Positions 1 through 6,777 of a DNA stretch of 39,514 nt are shown one piece after another. The notes under the pieces were generated by a model, which saw only the letters and a list, made by a program, of their open reading frames with translations, did not search any database and had not been told where the DNA came from. Each line of letters begins with the position of its first letter. Within the stretch, counting starts at the first letter, position 1. The DNA comes from Lachnospiraceae bacterium. Lineage in GTDB: Bacteria > Bacillota > Clostridia > Lachnospirales > Lachnospiraceae. The stretch spans positions 1 through 39,514 of the forward strand of contig JAIKYA010000077.1 of the NCBI GenBank assembly GCA_024683645.1, given 5' to 3'. A program made the translations under genes and the position numbers.

Positions 1-96
1 CCTTCTTTTCTTATGGTGCTGTCTGGTACGGATAGTTATGCATATCAGCGAAAAGACGGAGTATATGTTGTGCCGATCGGATGTCTGAAAGATTAA
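1..96 (+). CDS. C-terminal end of an unrecognised protein (5' partial)
   Basis: An open frame enters from the left edge and stops at TAA 94-96, giving 31 residues that end in GVYVVPIGCLKD. The reading is continuous and has a protein-like composition. The tail resembles the C-terminus of some clostridial AAA-type ATPases, but this is only an impression from memory and nothing catalytic is visible. It lies just upstream of a decayed recombinase, so it may be cargo or flank of the same lost mobile element. Function unassigned. Confidence 0.4.
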   Translation, partial: PSFLMVLSGTDSYAYQRKDGVYVVPIGCLKD

Positions 97-126
97 CCTG
101 TTGGGTGATGTTTAAAAGTGATATTT

Positions 127-195
127 ATGGTGAAAAGAATAGTGACGCGACACGTTACGGGAGCCTTTGATGAAGAAACAATTTGTCCAAAATGA
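127..195 (+). CDS. Possible 22-aa small ORF upstream of the recombinase remnant
   Basis: ATG 127 opens a 22-codon frame ending at TGA 193-195. It begins MVKRIVTRHVTG and ends EETICPK. It overlaps the start of the recombinase remnant in another frame, as small ORFs ahead of serine recombinases sometimes do. No clear ribosome site precedes it. It may be a real small protein of the former element or chance; low confidence. Confidence 0.2.
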   Translation: MVKRIVTRHVTGAFDEETICPK

Positions 196-361
196 CAATA
201 ACATGGCTGTGGCATATTATAGATTCTCGTCTCATGCCCAGAACGAACAGTCTATTGATCGGCAAAGAGAATTATCAGGGGGCGGTGTTCGACAAAAACG
301 CGACCGGCTCCAGAAAAAAACACCTTTTCAGGTGTTTTTTTCTGAATCTGAGGGGATTTGA
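170..361 (+). pseudogene. Serine recombinase N-terminal remnant
   Basis: A GGGAG ribosome site at 159-163 precedes ATG 170. Residues 12-34 contain AYYRFSSHAQNEQSIDRQRE, the N-terminus of the resolvase/large serine recombinase catalytic domain, where the Ser in the RFSS segment corresponds to the nucleophile of the family's YxRxS motif. After about position 271 the similarity stops, and the frame runs through a transcription terminator to TGA at 359-361 (63 codons, against roughly 180-550 for functional family members). No recombinase downstream domain follows in any frame. It is therefore a truncated, non-functional relic of an integrative element whose body was deleted. Very short recombinase-like proteins are an unlikely alternative. 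Confidence 0.6.
311..344 (+). terminator. Perfect 14-bp hairpin terminator
   Basis: CAGAAAAAAACACC (311-324) is exactly complementary to GGTGTTTTTTTCTG (331-344) with a 6-nt loop. The T7 run on the 3' arm and the A7 run on the 5' arm make it a plausible bidirectional intrinsic terminator. It isolates the mobile-element remnant from the kinase transcription unit that begins about 30 nt later. Confidence 0.75.
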
Positions 362-375
362 ATTATAAATTTTCC

Positions 376-404
376 TTGTATGAAAAGCGGGTTTTTGGTA
401 TAAT
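376..404 (+). promoter_or_regulatory. Sigma-A type promoter for the kinase/DUF4867/HD-GYP unit
   Basis: TTGTAT (376-381), a 17-nt spacer and a perfect TATAAT (399-404). It lies 34 nt upstream of the first ATG at 439 in an AT-rich stretch directly after a terminator. The predicted start is near 411. Confidence 0.7.
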
Positions 405-438
405 TTATTAGGCTTTTTGGCGGATTTGGAGGCGCGGT

Positions 439-633
439 ATGTTCTGGCATGTGATATTGCCGGTGGCCATGATGGCACTGGTCGTAGGGTTCGTAATAGT
501 AAAGGACTGGATAATAGACAAAGATAAGTGGGACGAAGACGGTAACTATATCGGAGATTCGCAGGAAGAGAAGGAACCGGAGGAGAAAGCTGCCGAAATG
601 GCTGCTGATACCGACGGCGGGGATAAGGCATGA
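439..633 (+). CDS. Small single-span membrane protein with acidic tail
   Basis: A 64-residue protein with GGAGG (428-432) six nt ahead of ATG 439. Residues 4-22 (HVILPVAMMALVVGFVIVK) form one hydrophobic span. The rest is highly charged and mostly acidic (EEKEPEEKAAEMAA), so it is probably a membrane-anchored cytoplasmic tail. Its TGA overlaps the ATG of the hybrid kinase (ATGA at 630-633), indicating translational coupling. It may be an accessory or regulatory subunit of the kinase; no family was recognised, and the partner role is inference from the overlap alone. Confidence 0.7.
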   Translation: MFWHVILPVAMMALVVGFVIVKDWIIDKDKWDEDGNYIGDSQEEKEPEEKAAEMAADTDGGDKA

Positions 634-3600
634 ATAATAAAAAGCATGCGGGAGTGATCATACTCATTGCTTCGCTTTTGCTTGCAGTTACATTCATGAA
701 CATATGGATGGTTTTCGGGCAGACCAGACGGCAGACGCTTGATTCCGGTACCTATCAGCTGGAGATGATAGGCGGCAGGCTGGAAAGTACGATAAAGAAT
801 GCCGAAAACCTTGTCATGGAGATAGCTGTGGCGGCCGGGGAACATTTAGATGCTCCGGATGATCTGAAAGATTTCATATATGCAAAAAAGAAGGAGCTCC
901 TGGAGCAGGATATAGGAGTTTTCAATGTTTATATTGCCGGAGATGATTTTGCGATCATCCCCGATTTTGATATGCCTGATGATTACGTTGCGACAGAGAG
1001 AGTCTGGTATACGGGGGCTCTCAGAAATAACGGTATTCCGTATGTATCGCCGCCGTACATAGATGCGATGACAAATGATATATGCTATACGGTTTCCGTG
1101 ATGCTCTCCGACGGGACTACCGTGGTATCGGCCGATTATACCATGGACAATATACAGAAGCATATCAGACAGATGTACGATACGGGTTCGCACAATGCCG
1201 TAATAGTAACGGAAGAGGGGATCATAGCGGGCTGTGCCGACGAAAGGCTTACGGGTATGCAGCTGGTAGCGGCTCTGCCGGATTATGCGGGCATATGGAA
1301 CCTTGCCAGAAATAAGAACAGTGTTGTAAATGCAAGGATAAAAAGCGGACTGTTTTACGAGCATCTGTTTGCAACGAGAGCCGGTAACGGCTGGGTGCTC
1401 ATAGTCAGCGAAAATGACTGGGAACTCTATAAGAATTCATACAGGCAGCTCGTGGTCACGGCGCTGCTTTCCATAGCTTTGTTCGTTATTGTTATCATAC
1501 TTTATCTTCTGGCAGTGAAAAATCAGAAGAGGGCGGAACGGGCGCTTGCTTCCAAGGAGGACTTTTTAAAGAATATCACGGGAGAGCTTAATGAGCCCTT
1601 AAACAGGATACTGGAGAGTTCAAAAACAGCCGCGGGAGAAGCCGATACCAAAGAGCTGATGGCCGGAATACATTCGGCAGGGGAGCGTCTGTCCGAAACT
1701 ATAGGGCAGATCGTCTCGTACTCCAGCATAGTGAGGAGCGAAAAGCAGGTCGGCAGCGATAAGAAGACGGGCATAAAGGGAATGAACAAGCGTTTTATGC
1801 GCATGATCATCGCACTGATGCTCATCATCATGTTTGTGACCTTTTACATCAATATCTCAGTCATCTATAAATGGGGTAATGTGGTGATGCAGAAGGAAGC
1901 CGACAGTTACAGGTTCAGGCTTTCCGAATGGGTCGATACACAGAAGAGCATACTGGATATGTTTGTAAGCGTGATAGCTACCAATCCCGATATGCTTGAT
2001 GATTATGAAGCTACCGTTGCCTTTCTTGATGCGATAACGATACGTTACCCTGAGATATCTGTCAGCTACATGGCCTGCCCCGACAGGGAGCCGAGTGTTT
2101 ATATGAATAACGGCTGGGTACCGGAACCGGGCTGGAGGGTCGAGACCAGGAGCTGGTATGTGGATCTGATGAAGAGCAGCGAGAACTGGAGTATCTCATC
2201 GCCTTATTACGATCAGCAGACAGGCGGATACTGCATCACACTTTCGGAAAAAGTCTACAATGCTTACACAGGTGAGTTCATCGGAAATTTCGGTATAGAT
2301 TTCTTTATGGATAAACTGGTGAGCATACTCGGAGACAGCTATTCGGAAAAGGGATATGCCTTTCTTGCAGACAACAAGGGCGAGATCATCAACCATCCCT
2401 TCGGAAGCTATCAGATGTCCGATGCCGGTCATACTAATGTTGATGATCTGGTATACGGAGGGGTTGAGATAGACCTGCAAAAGATACAATTCATTAAAGA
2501 TTATGATAACAGCTATAAGGTGATCACCGCCGCAAGCGGAAGGGAAGCCGGATTTACGGTTTATGTGGTTGCCGATATCTGGAGCATCTTCGGACGGGTG
2601 ACCGTATACGGGATGATCTGCTTCATAGTCTTTATGATATGCATAGTACTGATATACCGCACACTGTCGGATCTGATACGCTGGCAGGACGCTACAAACC
2701 GCCAGATAAAGGAAGCAGCGGATGCGGCCATAGCGGCGGGCAAGGCTAAGAGCCGCTTTCTGGCGCAGATGTCTCATGAGATACGTACTCCGATAAATGC
2801 CGTACTCGGGATGAATGAGATGATCCTGAGAGAATCCGATGATAAGAACATAATCTGTTATGCCGATAATATACAGTCCGCGGGTAAAAACCTGCTGTCG
2901 ATAATCAACAGCATACTTGATTTTTCAAAGATAGAGGATGGCAAGATGGAGATCATCCCCGTTAAGTATGATCTGGCTTCGGTAGTAAACAATCTTGTGA
3001 ATTCCATCTCGGAAAGGGCCAGGGTGAAGGGACTTAAGTTCAATGTAGAAGTGAATGAACAGCTTCCTTCCGTTCTTTACGGCGATGATGTGCGCATAAC
3101 CCAGGTCATAATGAACCTGCTCACCAATGCGGTGAAGTATACCGAGGAGGGTGAGATCTGCTTAAAGATCGATGAAAAAGAACGTGAAGAAGACAAGATA
3201 GCCCTCGAAGTATCGGTATCCGATACCGGTATAGGCATACGTGAAGAGGATATGGGGAAACTTTTCGAATCGTTCGAAAGACTCGATGAGATAAGAAACC
3301 GGAGTATCGAAGGTACGGGACTCGGTATGTCGATAGTCACCAAACTGCTGAACATGATGGATTCTACACTTAAGGTGGAAAGTGTATACGGAAAGGGATC
3401 TAAGTTCTCCTTTGTACTGAAGCAGACCGTTATAGATGAAAGACCGGTCGGCGATTACGAGCAGAGACTGAGCAGGAGCAAGGAAGAAAAAGGCAGTGAA
3501 AACCATCCGTATGTAAAGAACGCATCCGTGCTGGTAGTAGATGATAATACGATGAACCTTACTGTTGCAAGCAATCTGCTGAAGCTGAACGGCATCGTTC

Positions 3601-4367
3601 CCGATACCGCTCCTTCCGGTGAAAAAGCCATAGAACTTATCAGGGACAGGCGTTATGATATTATCTTCCTGGATCATATGATGCCTAAGATGGACGGTAT
3701 AGAAACACTTGGTATACTGAAGGAAAAAAACTATATACCTGAAGGTACGGCTGTTATAGCGCTTACTGCCAATGCCGTGGTAGGAGCAAGGGAAAGCTAT
3801 CTGCAGGCGGGGTTTGATGATTATCTATCGAAGCCCATAGAAGTGGAAAAACTCGAAGAGAAGCTGGTAAAATATCTTCCGCCCGAAATGATAAGCTGGA
3901 CAAAAACGGAAAAAGAAGAAAAAGATGAAGATATCATGGAGTTTTCTCCGGATGATGATATAATGGAATTTAAGCCTGCAGGGGAGGATGACAGGATGGA
4001 TAACAAAGAAATACTTACTAAACTTAAAGCAGCGGGCTTTGATACGGACGCGGCGCTGATCTTCTGTGCGGGAGATGAGGATTTCTATACCGAGATACTC
4101 GGTGACTATGCGGATGACTCCGCAGGAAAGACTGCGGAACTGGACGGCTATCTTGAAAAAGAGGATCTGAAGGAATACAAGGTGCTTGTTCATTCGCTCA
4201 AGAGTTCTTCTAAAACAATAGGAGCGACGGAACTTTCGGAAGAAGCGAAAGCGCTGGAGGATGCTTCCGGAAAAGAAGACCTGACGTTTGTCAGTGAACA
4301 CCATAAAGCATTTACTGACCGGTATAAGAAGGCAGCTGAAGTGATAAAGGCTATATTAAATAGCTGA
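630..4367 (+). CDS. Hybrid sensor histidine kinase, double Cache, HisKA-HATPase-REC-Hpt
   Basis: A 1245-aa membrane phosphorelay kinase. Order as read: TM1 (~9-29), first extracellular Cache-like domain (~35-265), TM2 (~274-295), a HisKA-like helix segment (~305-365) whose phospho-acceptor position is Gly318 (NITGELNEPLN in place of the usual SHELRTPL), TM3 (~392-412), a second Cache-like domain (~420-640), TM4 (~657-679), true HisKA with H716 (QMSHEIRTPINAVLG), HATPase with N box ~825-838 and GTGLGM at ~895, receiver (~965-1085) with phospho-acceptor D1015 (IIFLDHMMPKMDG), and C-terminal Hpt with H1188 (LVHSLKSSSKTIGA). All relay residues of the second half are intact, so it should autophosphorylate and pass phosphate H716-D1015-H1188 to an external regulator not seen in this window. 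The signal is unknown; Cache domains usually bind small metabolites. The doubled sensor half suggests internal duplication with decay of the first kinase copy. Confidence 0.9.
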   Translation: MNNKKHAGVIILIASLLLAVTFMNIWMVFGQTRRQTLDSGTYQLEMIGGRLESTIKNAENLVMEIAVAAGEHLDAPDDLKDFIYAKKKELLEQDIGVFNVYIAGDDFAIIPDFDMPDDYVATERVWYTGALRNNGIPYVSPPYIDAMTNDICYTVSVMLSDGTTVVSADYTMDNIQKHIRQMYDTGSHNAVIVTEEGIIAGCADERLTGMQLVAALPDYAGIWNLARNKNSVVNARIKSGLFYEHLFATRAGNGWVLIVSENDWELYKNSYRQLVVTALLSIALFVIVIILYLLAVKNQKRAERALASKEDFLKNITGELNEPLNRILESSKTAAGEADTKELMAGIHSAGERLSETIGQIVSYSSIVRSEKQVGSDKKTGIKGMNKRFMRMIIALMLIIMFVTFYINISVIYKWGNVVMQKEADSYRFRLSEWVDTQKSILDMFVSVIATNPDMLDDYEATVAFLDAITIRYPEISVSYMACPDREPSVYMNNGWVPEPGWRVETRSWYVDLMKSSENWSISSPYYDQQTGGYCITLSEKVYNAYTGEFIGNFGIDFFMDKLVSILGDSYSEKGYAFLADNKGEIINHPFGSYQMSDAGHTNVDDLVYGGVEIDLQKIQFIKDYDNSYKVITAASGREAGFTVYVVADIWSIFGRVTVYGMICFIVFMICIVLIYRTLSDLIRWQDATNRQIKEAADAAIAAGKAKSRFLAQMSHEIRTPINAVLGMNEMILRESDDKNIICYADNIQSAGKNLLSIINSILDFSKIEDGKMEIIPVKYDLASVVNNLVNSISERARVKGLKFNVEVNEQLPSVLYGDDVRITQVIMNLLTNAVKYTEEGEICLKIDEKEREEDKIALEVSVSDTGIGIREEDMGKLFESFERLDEIRNRSIEGTGLGMSIVTKLLNMMDSTLKVESVYGKGSKFSFVLKQTVIDERPVGDYEQRLSRSKEEKGSENHPYVKNASVLVVDDNTMNLTVASNLLKLNGIVPDTAPSGEKAIELIRDRRYDIIFLDHMMPKMDGIETLGILKEKNYIPEGTAVIALTANAVVGARESYLQAGFDDYLSKPIEVEKLEEKLVKYLPPEMISWTKTEKEEKDEDIMEFSPDDDIMEFKPAGEDDRMDNKEILTKLKAAGFDTDAALIFCAGDEDFYTEILGDYADDSAGKTAELDGYLEKEDLKEYKVLVHSLKSSSKTIGATELSEEAKALEDASGKEDLTFVSEHHKAFTDRYKKAAEVIKAILNS

Positions 4368-4398
4368 AAATATAAGTATCCCAAAGGAGGAACACGAA

Positions 4399-5031
4399 AT
4401 GAAGATCTACTCAGTAAACGATCCCGAATTCAAACCCTACGGCAAGGTGCTCGGTTATGATACGAACTGCCTTGTAAAAGCTCTTGATGAAGCTACTCCG
4501 CTTCCGGACGGCGTAGAGTATGTTATGAGCTGTGCACCGCTTGAGTATACCTGTGATTTCGGTGTACTGCAGAATAATGCATACGGCGGTATGCCCATAC
4601 AGATAGGCTACTGCAACGGTCATAACACCAAGCTCAACTGCCTTGAATATCACCGTGACAGCGAGCTGAATATCGGATCGACAGACTTTATACTGCTTCT
4701 TGCCAAGGCTGACGATATCGTTGACGGCAAGCTTGATACCTCAAAGGTCAAGGCGTTCCTGGCAAAGAAGGGACAGGTCGTGGAAGTATACGAGACCAGC
4801 CTTCATTATGCACCCTGCTCGGCAAAGAAGGGCGAAGGATTCAAGGTTGCCATCGTTCTTCCCAAGGGAACAAACGGTGCGGTACCCGCGCTTAAGGCAT
4901 ATAACGAGGAAGACAAGTGGATGACGGCCTGCAACAAGTGGCTGCTCGCGCACGAGGAAAGTTCTGAAGCAAAGGACGGAGCTTATGTCGGACTTAGCGG
5001 CGCAAATATTGATATCAGCGCTGATATCTGA
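4399..5031 (+). CDS. DUF4867 family protein
   Basis: A 210-aa soluble protein with an excellent AAAGGAGG site (4384-4391) before ATG 4399. It has the segments I associate with DUF4867: an N-terminal MKIYSVNDPEFKPYG, a central GGMPIQIGYCNGHNTKLNC followed by LEYHRDSELNIG, and LHYAPCSAKKGEGFKVAIVLPKGTN. The His-rich core and overall layout resemble ureidoglycolate-lyase-like cupins, suggesting a small-molecule enzyme or binding protein, but no activity is established to my knowledge. From memory, family members tend to occur near sugar-isomerase or sugar catabolic genes, which fits the glucuronate genes downstream. It lies 31 nt after the kinase and 18 nt before the HD-GYP gene, likely in one transcript. 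Confidence 0.8.
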   Translation: MKIYSVNDPEFKPYGKVLGYDTNCLVKALDEATPLPDGVEYVMSCAPLEYTCDFGVLQNNAYGGMPIQIGYCNGHNTKLNCLEYHRDSELNIGSTDFILLLAKADDIVDGKLDTSKVKAFLAKKGQVVEVYETSLHYAPCSAKKGEGFKVAIVLPKGTNGAVPALKAYNEEDKWMTACNKWLLAHEESSEAKDGAYVGLSGANIDISADI

Positions 5032-5049
5032 GCATAACGGAGAGGACGG

Positions 5050-6774
5050 ATGCTTCAGACCTATTACCTGAGCATATTTTTTATATCCGTGATACTGGCA
5101 GTGGCATATGTATTAATATGGCACAAGCATTTTAATGCCAGTATCATGGGTATTTTTATACTTATCCCGCTAAACAACCTCGGGTATTTGCTGCTCTATG
5201 ACAATCCCGATGTAAGGAGTGCATATATCGGCTTTAAAGTGATATATCTGGGGGGCTGTCTTTTGCCCTGGTTTATTACTATGACAGTCTGCGACCTCTG
5301 CAAGATCGTTGTAAACAGGTGGATCAGGACCGTTGCATTTATCATTAACTGTCTGATGTACGGTGCCATCCTGACAATGGGACACGGCAATCTTTTTTAC
5401 AGGTCTTTAGATATCAAGATCTCGGATCCTTATATATTTATGGATAAAGAGTACGGTCCGATGCACAGCGTCTTTTATGTGATGGTCTGTGTTTATTTCC
5501 TGATAAGCATTGCGGTTATATTCTATTCATTGTTCAACAAAAAACAGGTCTCACGGATAGTTTTGATACTTTTGTTCATACCGGAGGCCCTGACCGTGGT
5601 CGGATATTTCTTTAATCACTATCTTGTGGGCGGTTTTGAGATACTGCCGATCACCTATCTGTTTGCACAGATAACCTATATCTTTATCGTAAGGCGGATG
5701 AGCTTATACGATGTCGGAGACATGGTCATGGAGGCCCTGGTGCAGTCCGGTGACACAGGTTTTATAATCATGGATTTCTCCTACAACTACCTGGGAAGTA
5801 ACGAGACTGCAAAGAATATACTGCCGGCACTCAGGGACATGACGATAGATACGAACATAAACAACCGGGAGATGCTCAAAAAAACAGTGTACCACTGGGT
5901 AGAACATTTTGTCGAGGATCCGAAGAATAATAAAAACCTTTATGTTAAACGTGCTGAGGGCGGTAAGGGCGAAGACCGCATGTACAGTGTTAATGTTGAT
6001 TTTCTTTTTGACGGAGAGAAGCGCAGGGGTTACCAGGTGTTCCTTGCAGATGATACACAGAATCAGAAATATATCAAGCTGCTTGATAAATACAACACCG
6101 AGCTTGAGGAAGAAGTAGAAGAAAAAACAAAGAGCCTGGTGCTCATGCATGACAATCTGGTCCTCAGCATGGCGACCATGGTTGAAAGCCGTGACAATTC
6201 CACCGGCGGACATATAAAACGTACCAGTGACGGTGTACGCATACTTGTAAATGAGATAAAGAAAGATAACAGATTAAACTTAAGCGATGAATTCTGTAAA
6301 GATATAATAAAGGCAGCGCCAATGCATGATCTGGGCAAAATCGCCGTTGACGACGCGATCCTCAGAAAACCGGGACGTTTTACCCCGGAAGAGTTTGAAG
6401 AGATGAAAAAACATGCGGGTGAAGGCGCAAAGATAGTTCATGAGATACTGAAGAGCACGGATGATGAGAGCTTCAAGATAGTAGCCGAAAACGTGGCACA
6501 TTATCATCATGAGCGCTGGGACGGTTCAGGATATCCGGAAGGTCTTAAAGGTGAAGAAATACCCATCGAGGCCAGGATCATGGCTATCGCCGATGTATAT
6601 GATGCACTTGTGAGCAAGCGCGTATATAAAGACAGCATGTCCTTTGAGGAGGCTGACAGGATAATACTGGACGGGATGGGAAAGCACTTTGATGACAATC
6701 TCAGACAGTATTATCTGAAAGCCAGATCCAGACTGGAAAAGTATTACAGAGAAATTCTTAAAAACGGAGAGTAG
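5050..6774 (+). CDS. Membrane HD-GYP c-di-GMP phosphodiesterase
   Basis: 574 aa. The N-terminal ~215 residues are strongly hydrophobic with about seven spans, like the 7TM sensor (histidine-kinase N-terminal) module. A PAS-like region (~225-340) and a short coiled coil (~340-365, EEEVEEKTK) lead to an HD-GYP domain (~370-560). HD is at H426-D427 (MHDLGKIAVDD), the HYHHERWDGSGYP segment has the GYP triad at 494-496, and the IADVYDAL helix is present. All metal-ligand motifs look intact, so it should hydrolyse c-di-GMP in response to a membrane or extracellular cue. A GGAGAGG site precedes ATG 5050. The TAG stop is only 3 nt from the GH115 ATG, so the two genes are almost certainly cotranscribed and perhaps coupled in translation. 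Confidence 0.9.
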   Translation: MLQTYYLSIFFISVILAVAYVLIWHKHFNASIMGIFILIPLNNLGYLLLYDNPDVRSAYIGFKVIYLGGCLLPWFITMTVCDLCKIVVNRWIRTVAFIINCLMYGAILTMGHGNLFYRSLDIKISDPYIFMDKEYGPMHSVFYVMVCVYFLISIAVIFYSLFNKKQVSRIVLILLFIPEALTVVGYFFNHYLVGGFEILPITYLFAQITYIFIVRRMSLYDVGDMVMEALVQSGDTGFIIMDFSYNYLGSNETAKNILPALRDMTIDTNINNREMLKKTVYHWVEHFVEDPKNNKNLYVKRAEGGKGEDRMYSVNVDFLFDGEKRRGYQVFLADDTQNQKYIKLLDKYNTELEEEVEEKTKSLVLMHDNLVLSMATMVESRDNSTGGHIKRTSDGVRILVNEIKKDNRLNLSDEFCKDIIKAAPMHDLGKIAVDDAILRKPGRFTPEEFEEMKKHAGEGAKIVHEILKSTDDESFKIVAENVAHYHHERWDGSGYPEGLKGEEIPIEARIMAIADVYDALVSKRVYKDSMSFEEADRIILDGMGKHFDDNLRQYYLKARSRLEKYYREILKNGE

Positions 6775-6777
6775 AAA

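Noticed and set aside
4367-4398. Separate promoter for DUF4867
   Set aside because: The 31-nt gap holds only the ribosome site, with no acceptable -35/-10 pair.
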